NCBI GenBank assembly: GCA_050084515.1
Contig: CM114274.1
Location: 36,580,001-36,644,000 of the forward strand
Direction: 5' to 3'
Origin: Blasia pusilla
Taxonomy: Eukaryota; Marchantiophyta; Marchantiopsida; Blasiales
Length of the DNA: 64,000 bases
The notes under the pieces are model-generated. The model ran no database searches. It was not told the DNA's origin and saw nothing but the letters and a program-made list of their open reading frames with translations. Both the position numbers and the translations under genes were made by a program. Every line of letters begins with the position of its first letter. The stretch's first letter is position 1. This document shows, piece after piece, positions 1 through 11,289 of the stretch.

Positions 1-1960
1 AAACTCGTGTGTTGAGGAAGAGAATATGATTATGAACCAGTAGACATCGCCTACAAATTCCCCAAGCAATAGTGCACGATTAGGAGATGTCATATATATA
101 TATATATAAAAGTGGATGATATCCTCTTTAGCTCTTGGAGTGTCTTCAAACACTCAACCAAATAGCAAGGACATTCTAGATTTATTAGAAATTTTTGTGC
201 CATAGATTTCAAAAGTCGCTTACTTATGTGGTGCAAATACTCACGTTATCGTCATGATTCCCCATACAACACCTACTCCCACACAAAAGAAGGAGAAGAA
301 AAAGGCTACACCCAATCATCATGGTAAATTTAATAGAGCGACTATTCTCATTTGGGATTGCCATTCAGATGACACTTCTCACATGTATCTCTTTTTTATT
401 TTATTTAACTTTTTCTTTTCATATACATACATGCATTAGAAAAAGCTACATATACTACTTTAGGGGCTTACGGACTATCTTTGTAGTCCCTATAGGGTAC
501 CTCCTTGGGTGCATAGTTTGGTTACATGACCATTTTCATAACTGGAGTGATGAGAATTGTTACAAGAGTACTTTGAGCCAATCCAATAGATTCCTCTTAT
601 TATAGAATAATTCCCATATAGATATCGTGCGAATCCACATTGTCATACAACATACATCGCTGACATACCATACTCATATACATACATAACATAGATGAGA
701 GCATCCACAAACACAAGTGTACCACAACTCAAAATCCGTGAAAGACCTACTGTCATAAAACACGTATAGAATCACATACAATCGAGCCAAACCCACTCAA
801 CGATGGAGAATCTAGGTCAAAGCTTGCGGGAAACACCATAGCCAAGAGCTCTACTCACTACCAAGGCTAACTCCCAACGCAACAGGCTCAACTCAAAGAA
901 CTGATTGTTCTTTGAGTGCACTCCACCTTATATCCTCCAACCTAAGAGCGGGCCCTATTGGAAAAGTCACTCTCAACTGAGTAACCCCCAACCCTATGTA
1001 TGAAATTGCATCTCTACCTAGACACTACGGCCCTACATAAGGTATGGCCTCTACTAGCACACTATACTCTACGACATAATCCGTATGGTCATGACATAGA
1101 TCATGATTTCTTTTCCTTCCAATCATATTTGATGCTAATCATTTTCAAATAATTCTAGTGCTATCTCATCCAATTAAGATATCAACTTAGTGATTCTCAG
1201 TGATCATCTCTCAATCTAATGAAGTAGCACACTCAAAATTTTGGCCCTTGCCCCCTTATTTTGGTGTTTCTTTTCGTACCAATGACTTTAACTATACGAC
1301 GTGTTTATATTTAGGCATCCTCAAATTGGATGTAAGCGTTTTTGCATCCTAAAGTACCTCCAATTCAGGGGAGAGAACAATCACTCATGACGTTATATGG
1401 GACATTAAATTTATATTTCTCAACACAATGACTTCTATATGTAGAGAGAGGGTACTACTTTATACTCAAAGCATGATATTCTCATTTGAGACTATCTATG
1501 TATTATACAAGAGGTGGATATGGTAATTACAAACCCTACATACAAGCTCCTAATAAACTAATTGGTCAAGTAACCTCTAGGGAACTATTGTTCCTTAAGA
1601 GGCTGCTTCTTATATGAACGACATATACTCGACGGGCACTAGCATATCAAGAAAAAAAATTGAATCAATGGAATTCTATTAAAACTTTGAGCGTGAGGAT
1701 ATATATGGGTTTGTCCTAGGTGCGTATTCTTGATAAACCAAAATAAGGAAGTGAATTTAACTCTTCATAAGGAGTCAAATAGATTAGTCCTCAAAGGATC
1801 CCTTAGGCCATCTATGTACAAATTGGAGTATGCAAATTATTTCAACACTTTTCCTCATTTTGACGAGTGTATTCTTAAAAAACAAGCGTTAGACATGATA
1901 ACCCAATTTAAGATATACATATGTATATTTTTGAAAACCCTATTAAATTCGTATGCACCG
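1..1960. other. AT-rich intergenic DNA, no gene seen
   Basis: Short open frames occur on both strands, but none shows a recognisable domain, a sensible codon pattern or splice-linked neighbours. A short TA microsatellite lies near 96-110. I see nothing else that I can support. Confidence 0.6.
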
Positions 1961-1968
1961 TGTATAGA

Positions 1969-2002
1969 GGTTTAGGGTAATCTCTAAAGATTACCCTAAA
2001 CC
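1969..2002. repeat. Perfect hairpin, 15-bp arms with 4-nt loop
   Basis: Positions 1969-1983 and 1988-2002 are exact reverse complements separated by CTAA. The motif TCTCTAAAG recurs at 1981, 2010 and 2036, so the site also holds a small direct-repeat cluster. No gene adjoins it. It could be a template-switch footprint or a remnant of a foldback element. Confidence 0.85.
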
Positions 2003-2129
2003 TTAAAGATCTCTAAAGATTACATTTACAAGTAATCTCTAAAGTAACATAGTTAGCATCCTCCCCTTCATAACGGATAATGTTTAAAAAAAAAAAGTAT
2101 TAATCGGCACCCGGTAAGTTAAACTGCAG

Positions 2130-2790
2130 TTGTAATTCATTAACTACAGTTAGAGCAGAACTCTGCGCGCCACACTACCACCGCAACCCCGGAACTTTCT
2201 CATTACACACCCGAGACACTTGTGAATCCGCTATTGGCTCCTGTCATGCGGTGGTGTCCAGTTCGCGGGACACTACACTACTACTACTATCTTTCGCTAT
2301 CTTTCCCCTTTCTTTTGCCAACGAGTTCACTCAGCCGCCGCGCATGCCGAGAACCGAACGGCTCTACCAATGTGCCCGGCGTCCAGTAACCCACGCTACT
2401 CGGACTACTCGCGTCGAGACGGCTGGAAACAACAGCCGTTGGGAAGCTACATCCACCGGGTAGAACGGAAAACCAGTTACACCTGCTCGCCTCTTTCACT
2501 GCCAGCCGTTTCCTCTAGACGGAAGCACGGAGGCGGGGGCCGCAAGATGACAACGGAATCATGCATGGCACATGACGTGAAGACATGCGAGCCACATGAC
2601 TTGACGGACCGGGGAGTTCGCATAGACGGTGACTGATGACTAAATAACGGCGGATTCCCTCCCCCAACGTCGGCAGATCTGAACTGCCGTAGTTTCGTTC
2701 GAGCTTCACAGGTTCCGTCAACGGATTGTCGTTTAGGGGTTCCCAAGAGCTGGCTCTTATTGTATTTCGCCGACTCTTCACGTAAGTTCT
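2130..2790. other. GC-rich, CpG-keeping block without a recognised gene
   Basis: Base composition rises sharply here and CpG dinucleotides are common, unlike the AT-rich flanks. Several overlapping short frames exist on both strands, as expected in any GC-rich stretch, but none carries a motif I know. It could be part of an old LTR or a fragment of a gene or promoter. The right edge is followed directly by the hairpin at 2800-2829. Confidence 0.4.
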
Positions 2791-2799
2791 CACTACAAA

Positions 2800-2829
2800 T
2801 TTGAGAAACTACTGCCGTAGTTTCTCAAA
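2800..2829. repeat. Perfect hairpin, 13-bp arms with 4-nt loop
   Basis: Positions 2800-2812 and 2817-2829 are exact reverse complements around the loop TGCC. It sits at the right-hand edge of the GC-rich block. No gene context is visible. Confidence 0.85.
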
Positions 2830-2899
2830 GTTTAGAGGTATATGATGCCACATATACATTACTAGTGTAAATCTTTACATTTATATTATAATTAGTATA

Positions 2900-4430
2900 A
2901 TAACTATGTTATGTAAGGGTTAAAATCACCTTTCATATACGGATTTGTTAACATTTCGTGTTACATCTGTCACTATGGGAACACACCACAAAACATATGT
3001 GTTCTCAAATTCCATCTTCTTTTAATTATATAGATTGGAGAGTTTTTTTTTGATTCGCCAATAATATAAATGTATACATTGGAGAGTGTCTTTTTAATTT
3101 GTCAACATCTGTTTGTTTGTTTGACAGGTGGCACTTGAATAGAAAGAAAATGTTTTCCATATTACTGAAAGTAAAAACAAATTTGAATTTGTGTGTCGTA
3201 TGGTTAGTCCTTTCACTCTCATTCATGGCACGAGTTATACACTAGTTCTCACAATTTTCAAGTATCACTTTTAATTGATTTTGAAAAATCCTATAGCTTA
3301 AAAAGGTAGCGATCTCATTGATTTAAAAGGGGAGTGATCCCATGGGTTGAGAATGCCAAGTGTCAAGAGGAAAGGAGTTTGCAAAATAAAGGGGAATTGT
3401 CGTGCGCCTACACCTCTTGAACGTCAATTTCACGTGTTGCAGAAGCGTTTGTTGAGTAGGACACGCTCACACTGCTGATTTGCACCCAAATACATTCACG
3501 TTAGTCTAGTTTGGGTTAATCAACCTTCCAACTCCATGAGTTCTCAAATCGACCATTCATCAACCTCAACCTTCCTAGTTCCTCACTTCCCAAATCAGGA
3601 AAATCTTATTATACTTGGGACAGACTCTGTAGATAGTCTAGACACCTAAAATGACGTTTGTATGCCTAGCGGTCCCAATTTTTCAATGGCCCCCACATGA
3701 GTCCCTAATCGAGACCCAACAAATGAGTTGCATGTTGGAATCTAAGAGTGACCTCCCAAATCCACTCCATTGGACTTGGCTAGGATTTTCTCAGTTTGCA
3801 TCCCAACGCCAACCTCCCGATCTATTCCATACCCTTCGTTCACACCGTGGCTACGTAAGGTGGAGTTAAGGTCCCAAGTACCCTTGGAGACCCTCCCCCT
3901 TACTAAGAGTTATGGGGTTCTCCACCTTCCCCCTATCTTTGGAAGAAGGACTCTCGGGCCGCTCCTTTTTTTCCTCAATCCAACTCCTCAATTAGTCATT
4001 TTCAGGCACTTTTTCAACCTCTGCTTATGTGTTGCAACCGGCTTCGCATAAGCTCTTCAACGCCGTCTTACTCGTTCCAAACGCATCTCAAGTCTAAAAG
4101 TTATGGTCCAAAATATAGTAAAATTCCAAAGGCTAGTAAGGTTCCAAAACCGGTTTTCAACATCTTTGGTAACCACTCTTCATAGACTCGACTCCTCTAA
4201 AGTCTTGGTTCATGTTTGGTTCAGGTTTCCTTAATCACAACCATTAACGCTCAACCTTGCTCACGTCTCATCTCCTGTGTCTTCTTCAAGACATCTCTCC
4301 AATCAGCAATCATCCTAGTGTGAGCCCACCATAGTTATGATATTTTGTCTTATGGAAATTTGGCTTTGAGGGTAGCGATAATCACCCTCCAATAATAATA
4401 TAGGTTGACGAAACACATAAAGTTATTATA
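2900..4430. other. Intergenic DNA with degenerate repeat ends, no gene
   Basis: At about 3020-3050 there is a run resembling the reverse complement of the TCTATATTATTA 5-prime terminus of the mini-Helitrons found elsewhere in the window. A further candidate lies at about 4388-4412. Neither is paired with a clear 3-prime terminus. Short frames between 3650 and 4050 show no recognisable protein. Confidence 0.35.
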
Positions 4431-4434
4431 AATA

Positions 4435-4638
4435 GAAGAATGAAAATTTATATAAAAATTGAAATATTTAAGTTAATTTACATTTTAGTTTAGTTTACTT
4501 GCATATAAATTATTTTTTATCCATAAAAGTGTTCAAAAACTCTTGTGATGGATTGTGAGAGGGGCTGGGCAATTTACATAAATTACGTAGGTTAAGATCA
4601 CGGTAACTCCATGCATGTGCATAGCATGGAGTTACTAG
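4435..4638 (+). mobile_element. Helitron-like 3-prime terminus, second family
   Basis: The stretch ends in CTAG followed by T (4635-4639), preceded by a perfect 12-bp inverted repeat (4603-4614 and 4624-4635, 9-nt spacer). A subterminal hairpin then CTRR-T is the usual Helitron 3-prime signature. About 200 bp before the terminus is similar to 53,330-53,508, which also ends in CTAG-T after a small hairpin, so this behaves as a repeat family. The 5-prime boundary is not defined. No RepHel protein is present, so it would be non-autonomous. Confidence 0.45.
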
Positions 4639-4639
4639 T

Positions 4640-5400
4640 GTCATCATATGATATGATTTTGGGATTGATTGAGCTATAAAGTCTAGTGTATGCTTAGTAT
4701 GGAGCCCACTTTACGAGCCAAATGTTGTTGTATCAAAAATCTTATTAAGAGTCCTCATGTTACTCATTCAAATGTGGATTAATTTTGTGTTTGATTAAAA
4801 TTTGTGCTATGCAAATCTATATGGTAATGGTAGGATTGGTATTGGGTAGATTAAGGTTTTTATGTTCACTTTTGATATGAGAAGTGTCTACTGAAAAAAT
4901 ATTTTTTAGTGGGGTGCACCAGCACTCACTAGTATTTTATTAAATCGTCCATGACACATGTTAAATCTTGGAGGACCCGGACAAACCTAAGAGATGTCGT
5001 CCCTTAATAATGTAGTCCCATATATATATATATATGGATGGGGGAAACCCATTGCATTCCCTGCCCAATCTCTCCTTATGGTATCCAAACTTCATTGACA
5101 TTTACCCCCATCACATATAGGGGACAACGGTCCTTACAACTTCCTTACAAAACATTTCTTTTTCTTTGGCCAGAAAGAATACCAAAAAAGTAAAATATTC
5201 CGCACAAAGAACGAAAACTTATTGTCACTCACCGTTTTCCCAATGACCCCACGTTTCATTTTGGGATGGAGATATACCACCATTTTAGTGGTGGGTGGGC
5301 CTCTTACGCTTTGTAAGGAGCCTGTTTGGAAGGTGGTATTTTTGGGATGATTGATTGAAACCATTATGCCCCAAATTTAGAACTTGTCCTGGGCAAATAT
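4640..5400. other. Intergenic, no gene seen
   Basis: The stretch contains a short TA microsatellite near 5020-5034 and no supported coding region. A sequence near 5320-5345 recalls Tourist-type MITE termini, but I could not find a matching second end or a clear target duplication. Confidence 0.5.
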
Positions 5401-6476
5401 ATCGCCACGATCGCCGTCAACTACAGTGGTGAGTAGTCCCTGTCTACGAGAAAAAACGAATCTCCCCTCCGCGTTTTACGGAAGTAAACTCGAAAAGGAT
5501 CCAACGCCTTTCGTGAGTTTCGTCGCCGTTGATACCACGTGACTCCCAATGAGCTATTAATACGCGGCTCCTTGGTAGAGGTGACCTGCTTTCGTCTTGG
5601 GACTTAGCGTCGTGGGTTAACATTAATTATACCCGGGACAGTCTCGTCGGCTTTCCTCCCCCTGCCGGGTTCCCGACCGACAATTTCACACATACCCGAC
5701 AGAAAAAGTCTGTCTCCCGGGGAAGACTTATCGGAATATCTTCCGGTGGACTTAGTTAGCCTATTCGGTTGAACTAGAAGGTGGGAGACTTATTCGGTCT
5801 CTGGTATCACAGTATCACTAAGTTTTACTTCAAGTTCTTACCGCTCTACGATAGAAAGGGAGAATAATTAACTCTCGTGACTCTAATTTCGTAAGCAACC
5901 CTCACCTTAAACTGTCGGCGAGTAATCATTTAAAAATAATAATAAAATTTAAATATTTTAAGTAAGAGTTAATTTAGATGAAGTATAGCACATTCTATGT
6001 TTGACTTCATTAAGGAACTGTGATAATATAAGATGGTGATGATAATGCTATCCTTCTCTAGTTTATAATAGAGTCGTTAATTCATTCTCACTAAAACTTA
6101 GCCTAACCATTCGGTCCTACATCCTAGTCCTACCTATGATTGGGGAGGAATATGATTATTTTTGTACTCGCGATCTACTTAACAAGTGTCAATCTCGCCA
6201 GTACGTAATTTCCGAGAAGAACATTGATATGCATTCATGATTAGCTGCTGGGCCCACCCTAATATCAGATTATCAGTTGGCGGTTAGGATTATCGGACAA
6301 CTAATTTCTTTTCGCCGACCACGCAGTACTTACCCGGGAAGTCTAAAAATACCTGACCGGCTAAAACCAACTCAGCCGCTTTGGAGAAGTGAAGGGAAAT
6401 CTGGATCCTTTTGGTAGGAATTCGGAAAAACTGTTCCGGTTCACAGTAGTACACAAAGGACTACAGGGTGGGGGGT

Positions 6477-6545
6477 AAAAGTGAAAATCTTAGGTTTTCA
6501 CTTTTCGGGTGACGAGTTTTTCCACGGAGAGGAACTCGTCACCCG
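6477..6545. repeat. Two abutting inverted repeats
   Basis: The first hairpin has perfect 11-bp arms at 6477-6487 and 6495-6505 with a 7-nt spacer. The second has perfect 13-bp arms at 6506-6518 and 6533-6545 with a 14-nt spacer, and it starts on the very next base. The pair lies about 80 bp upstream of the TATA-like run. A similar back-to-back arrangement occurs at 47,907-47,992. Confidence 0.85.
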
Positions 6546-6564
6546 AGGGAGAAAAGAAACCGAA

Positions 6565-6640
6565 GCACCACACGTGAAAAAGATGCTTGCCGACGGTGTG
6601 CACGTACGCCAATCAGGTTGGCCTATTTTTAAATAGCGCT
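6565..6640 (+). promoter_or_regulatory. Candidate promoter: G-box, CCAAT and TATA-like run
   Basis: In order along the plus strand are a CACGTG core near 6572, a CCAAT core near 6610 and an A/T run TATTTTTAAATA near 6625. The spacing fits a plant RNA polymerase II promoter. No recognisable gene follows before the non-LTR element, so its target is unknown. The motifs are short and could be chance in a GC-rich block. Confidence 0.25.
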
Positions 6641-7227
6641 CTCGCTTTTGGCTAGTGACCTTCTCAAGGGGGAATGCCCCCTTCTTCCTGTTCTGGTCTT
6701 GTTGTGGCCTTCAGGTTTTGACTCTTTGAGTCCTTCTCTTTTGTACTTCCGATGGGTTTTTCATCACTCGTTTTTATCGAAGTGCATCTTTGTTTTTTTC
6801 TCAAGGCTGCGGCGCTGCTTTTCGTTTTCTTTTCGTTCGGTGACATAACATACCCTCCGTAATAGTTATTACGATCGAGGAAGTTGAGTTACCTGAAATG
6901 ATTACCGAGTCAACCCAAATTCGTAATGTGCGATCATTTAAGGGACTCCTGACTCATGACAGAGATGTTCACGGCTTTTAAAGTCCAATTAGGCTCGAGG
7001 TTAGGGGCCTTCTTCTTACGATAGTGAAGGAAGTTAAACTTCGATAAGAAATAAATAAAATATATATACGTAGAAAAAGGACGGGAAACCCATCACAATA
7101 CATAAGAGGGGCCATGAAGACCCAAAAAATAGACCTCAAGAGGTCGAAACCTGCCATGAGGAGAAAGAAGGGGGCTTTTCTCTCTAACGACCAAAATCAC
7201 CAACAGCAGAGACAATATTAGTAACAC

Positions 7228-8023
7228 TTAAAAATTATGATTACTACTTAGTGGGCCTCTAGCATTGGCGTCTCCAACCGCCTGAGCCCGCCGTAGAAGC
7301 CCATTTGCCTGGGCGCCCTGCAAACCTATGGAGACCCATTGCCTACAATAAAGTATCACAGTGGCTAAGGACAACCCATTTCTCGACTGGAGCTGATGGG
7401 CGCAATCCGTAAGGAACGAGTCAAACCTCTCCCCCATCGCCCCGTACATTTCAATGGCTAGGGGGATAAATCGATGTCCGTCATGAAGTCCACTATAAAT
7501 GTGGGTCTTCTTGACCGCCGCCGCCGCTCCTTGTAGCAATATCCCTTGTGCTACCACTTGGGCTTGCACTGCCTCCCGCGTAGGATCCGGACTACCTGTC
7601 TGAGGTGCTACCACCACCTCAGACTCCCTCGTCATGTAGAGATCAGCACGGATAAGGGAATCCCGCATGGATTAGTGCCTCTCTTTGTACATGGAATCCA
7701 CTCTCCCGAGCAATAGAGAACATAATATCCCGCACTGCATCGTGAGTGGCTATCCTCTCACCCCCAACTGAACACCGTGCCAAATGCACAGGAAGTGGAT
7801 CAAGACTCCGGCGACACTCACAATGTGTCGAACCAATCACCGTTAGTTGGGGCAGGCCTAGTCGGAACCTCATCGCTGTAGTGTAGGTGAGTGGTGCGAT
7901 GCGGAAAGCCAGGATGAGGGAACGAGCCCCCATCCATGAGCCTGCCCCCTTTCTGGAGGAAGAGCGAATACGGGCCCGAACTTCCATTCCCGTCCGACAT
8001 AGTAACTCTAAAGAATGCATCAA
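7228..8023 (-). pseudogene. Non-LTR element C-terminal knuckle and endonuclease-like region, frameshifted
   Basis: Minus-strand frame 8023-7643 ends with CECRRSLDPLPVHLARC, a Cys-Cys-His-Cys arrangement like the knuckle that precedes the restriction-like endonuclease in R2-type elements. The next frame, 7668-7228, starts with RADLYM and continues through FIPLAIEMYGAMGERFDSFL to an Arg/Ala-rich end (AQANGLLRRAQAVGDANARG). This type of C-terminus is shared by zinc-finger non-LTR elements I know from non-flowering plants and algae. A frameshift near 7645-7660 breaks the join. I cannot identify a complete P-D..D-K type active site with confidence. Confidence 0.6.
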
Positions 8024-8057
8024 AGTGGGCTTCCATCAAAGAAGATTGGAGCCCAGA

Positions 8058-9822
8058 CTATCCGGAGGTAACTAGGGAAGAGAAAGCGGGAAGAACTGCT
8101 CTAGCATCAACAAGAAGGGAGTCTCTACAAGCTGTGAGTGAAGACTGAAGTGGGAAAAGACCATCCTCAACCTGGGAAACGTACTGTAAAAGTAGTGGTC
8201 TATCCCTAACAAAAAATCGAGAGCAAAGGAGGAGTGCTACAGTGGCCCAACTCCCTAAAAAGGCTGAAGACGTCACTAACTTAGTCGCTATGAGACCTAC
8301 TCCACCAAAGGCAATCGGCCAAGAAGCCTGTCTACGAGCTAACTCCCCCACGGGGCACTCTAATGAGCCGGGTCCTAGAAGATCCCCAAACGCATGCATA
8401 ATCTTTCTATCAAAGGATCTATACAAGGAAGAAATATGGCTAGTCGCCCACACGGTTCTACACAGATAACCAGGTCTATGGGCAAAACATGACGAGAGGA
8501 TTCCATAAGCTACTTGAGGGTCACCAATCCTTGTGAGATCGTCGACATGAAGAAGATCCTCGGTAAGAGCCGCCGCCACAAAACTCGATACAAAGTCCTG
8601 GCTCCCGAGTGGGACTCCCAAGACGCGAAGCCCTCCAACACGTGTCAAAAAACCGTCGGGTAATTGAATATCCGCTGACAAGCCTAATGAAGACCAAGCC
8701 TTGCACTTTCCCACCTTCACCGCCAGGCCGACGTGTGCCAATTGTGCTGAAAAGTGCTGAAATGCAGGAACAACCAAGTCTCCAGGGCCGACAATGTGAG
8801 TATCATCTACCAACGAAGGGAAATGGCAACATGGGAAAGCCTCCACCGTAGAAAGAACTGCTCGATAATGAGCCGAAGCAAACAATGCACCATCCAAGCG
8901 ATCATCCTGACGCGTCCCGATAGCAGACTCCAAGACTGTGACCTCCTCCTTGAACCTACCGTGGTGAAAATAGAGAGCCGGGCCCCCCATAAAAAGCATG
9001 CAAGAAGGGAATCAGGCTCGCTATGGGACCCCATGCATCTCTCAGCTCCGTGAAGATAGGTGCTCGAGACACTGAGTTAAAGGCGTTCTCCACATCAACT
9101 TGGAGAACCACCCACTCGGGATGTATATCTAAACAAGCCCTCAAACCTAAGGCTACAGCCTCACAATCGGTTGGCGTGGCAACTCCAAACTGGTGCGGAC
9201 TCAGATGTGACTGGAAAGCCTGACAGAACTGCAAAGCGTTAGTGCGACTCACCAACTTCAAGAGCACCTCCCCTATGGCAATCGGACGGATTCCTCCACC
9301 CTCTTTCAATAACGCCAAAAGTCGCCCCGACCCCAATACGTGGGCTACTGTAATTGGCACTCTCCCCTGAGCTAGGTGAGAGGCAACCTGAAGCAACTCG
9401 GAAAAGTTGCTAGCAGAGTCCTCAGAGGGAAAGCAATCACGAAGGTGTTCGTACATCATACCGGACAACCCTCCAGCTGCTATCCTAGGGGAACGCCCAA
9501 GTGCCCGTGCAAAGAGGGACAAGTCTAGGCATAAGGTCGTGTCAGGATGGAAATCACGTACAAATGTTGGGATGTCAACCACTCGACGAGGGTGGAGCCT
9601 CCGGAGGGCGTCGATGGTAATAGTGGAAGGAGGAGCCATATCCATAGGGCGGAGCGCAAGAGCCGCTCGCGAGTACTCCCCGGGTCGCCCAAGTCTCCTA
9701 CATCGTCGCAATCTGGCACCTACAAGATCGTCTGCTGGGAAACCACGTGGAATGCTACCTCTGGCATATGCCACAAACTCGCTCTGCAGAGACTCCCAAT
9801 CACCTCCTCGAAAGTGCCGCAA
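8058..9822 (-). pseudogene. Non-LTR reverse transcriptase, frameshifted
   Basis: Two minus-strand frames together cover the catalytic domain. The piece at 9822-8956 (288 codons) holds the fingers and first palm motif, including GGGIRPIAIGEVLLKLVSR and a VLQVDVENAFNSVSR block with the first catalytic Asp. The piece at 8999-8058 (313 codons) holds the second palm motif as LVDDTHIVG, the counterpart of the usual (Y/F)xDD, then thumb-like sequence. The pieces overlap near 8956-8999 in different frames, so at least one frameshift separates them. Together the length is normal for the region from RT motif 0 through the thumb of a non-LTR element. The enzyme would copy element RNA by target-primed reverse transcription; this copy cannot be translated intact. 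Confidence 0.8.
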
Positions 9823-10295
9823 TCAGGCCACAACCTCTCTATGGCCAGCCTTCCCTCCTCGGGTATAGCAAAGACACCATCGTGGAAGGAGAAGTAGTAG
9901 ATACCACGAGAGCTATCCATAGGATCAAGTGCGATCTTAGATAAGGGAAGGATGAAAGACTAGCAAAGCTCATCCCGAATAGCATGGGGGATCCTATGAA
10001 ACAACCTCGGGCAAGGAAAACGGGTCTCAAAGAGACCTGTGATGCTGCCAAGGTGGGACCTCAACCACTCCCATGCCTCGGGAGGGGGCGATGATGCATG
10101 AAGCACTGGTGAGCATCCATGATCGACTGGAGGAACCACCCATCCGAATCTATCAAAGTCATGATGTTTAGCCGCTAAATGGTTCTGAATTCCTGAACGA
10201 GTGAAGAATTCGGGACAACAAGGGCATTTCGTATCCCGGGTAGACAACCCACGAGCCCCTAGGCGAGGGGCCAATGCAAGTCGAAGCATGGACAC
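9720..10295 (-). pseudogene. Non-LTR element N-terminal region with C2H2-like zinc finger
   Basis: The minus-strand frame from 10,295 contains CPCCPEFFTRSGIQNHLAAK followed by HH, which fits a C-x2-C-x11-H-x4-H finger. DNA-binding fingers in this place are typical of R2-type elements, where they help choose the insertion site. The frame stops at 9960-9962. Related sequence continues in another frame through 9920-9720, with a tryptophan- and glycine-containing linker leading to the reverse transcriptase piece. The true start is unclear because sequence upstream of 10,295 is not obviously coding. Confidence 0.6.
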
Positions 10296-11280
10296 CTCTC
10301 ACCACGAAGAGCACATGACCCCCTCCGTCAAACTCGATAGACAAACCCCACCAAAATCCGCCCCATAAACCCCATTCGAACTAGCCCTAATGGAAATCGA
10401 CTCTCTTCCCGTCCACGGAAATGCTCTCCCTAGTATGAACTCTCATCTACCATCTTTACCTATGACATATGGCCCAACCCCTTCCCCAAATAATGTAGAG
10501 ATAGTATGGAGGTACTAGTGATATGGAAAAAGAATAGATGGGAATAGAGTGGGATAAGGGAGAAAAAAATGGGTCAAACGTGAACGAGGAACGTGTGTGG
10601 CTACAGAATAAGGACATAGAGAAAAAAAAAAAAAAAAAAAAAGGTGGTATGGAATAACAACATGAGTTGTCTTGGAAACATTCAAAGCATTACAACAAAC
10701 GAGACAACAAAGAGGACCCTAATACCTACATGAGAAACCCTACAACAACAAAAATTTACAAAACAAAACAAAATGAAAAATACTTCACTAGAAGATTGAC
10801 GCTACGGATCAAAACGTAGAGGAAGTCGATATCTCCTTTTTGATATAACACACGACCTCCCTCCATCCTCCATCCCACCATCAGTCTCCTTCCCATCCCC
10901 GCCGCCATCTCGTAGAGCTCCGCCGCGCCCTCCCATAGAGCGCCGCCGCGTCCCTAACTTCAATAAAATGCTTATGGAAAATCCATCATGGAGAAAAAGG
11001 GGTAGTAATAATAGGGCCACTCACTGCCGGAGTTGGGAGGCCCCCGGGAGTCGTGACAACGGCGAATGCCCGTTTGAAGAAACGGGTATTTACACACGGC
11101 TCCCATTTTTCGAAACGGCAATTTTTAGGGACGTCCGAAAGAGATTTTTGTCTTCTTTCAGATGATATCAATTTTTTAATTTTTTTTATAAGAAGTTATT
11201 ATTATTATTATTAAATAAAGTCCACTCGTGTGGATTACCCGGGAATTTCCTCCGTCCCCGTATTTGTTCCCCGTCGGGAT
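10296..11280. other. Repeat debris with poly(A) tract, no gene supported
   Basis: A run of about 21 A lies at 10,621-10,642 on the plus strand and could be the tail of an old retroposed copy, although I could not recognise the source upstream. From 10,860 to 11,100 the DNA is GC-rich with CpG and repeated CCGCCG motifs. On the minus strand this could belong to the 5-prime leader of the non-LTR element, but that is a guess. A short TTA microsatellite lies near 11,197-11,212. Confidence 0.4.
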
Positions 11281-11289
11281 GAAATGAGT

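Larger units (their letters stand above)
5400..7040. other. GC-rich, CpG-keeping block with promoter-like motifs, no gene identified
   Basis: The block stands out from its surroundings by base composition and abundant CpG. It holds two abutting hairpins (6477-6545) and, downstream, a CACGTG G-box near 6572, a CCAAT motif near 6610 and a TATA-like run near 6625-6637. A pyrimidine-rich leader-like stretch follows, with a 66-codon open frame (6648-6848) that I do not recognise. The layout resembles the control region of an LTR or a plant promoter, but I found no second LTR copy and no downstream gene. The minus-strand non-LTR element starts at about 7045 and may have inserted here. Confidence 0.35.
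7045..10320 (-). mobile_element. Degenerate non-LTR retrotransposon (R2/NeSL-like, reverse transcriptase)
   Basis: Read on the minus strand, conserved pieces come in a consistent order across several frames: a C2H2-like zinc finger, a linker, a reverse transcriptase, a Cys/His knuckle and a C-terminal region resembling restriction-like-endonuclease non-LTR elements. The 3-prime untranslated tail lies at about 7045-7227 and ends in a TATA/ATTT-rich run rather than a long poly(A). Related tails occur at 11,290-11,435 and 26,556-26,680, which shows the family is dispersed. Frameshifts between the pieces make this copy non-functional. No target duplication was found. An APE-type endonuclease domain was not seen, which favours the single-ORF zinc-finger layout of R2-like elements; this placement is inferred, not demonstrated. 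Confidence 0.8.

Noticed and set aside
1730-1975. An 81-codon plus-strand frame
   Set aside because: No motif, AT-rich and isolated; it ends in the hairpin region.
2340-2375. A tRNA-like run on the minus strand (TTGGTAGAGC with a later GTTCGGTTC)
   Set aside because: Arms for a cloverleaf and a correctly spaced T arm are missing.
6495-6545. Hairpin followed by a purine run, resembling a bacterial terminator
   Set aside because: No U-tract, no bacterial gene context, and the sequence is eukaryotic.
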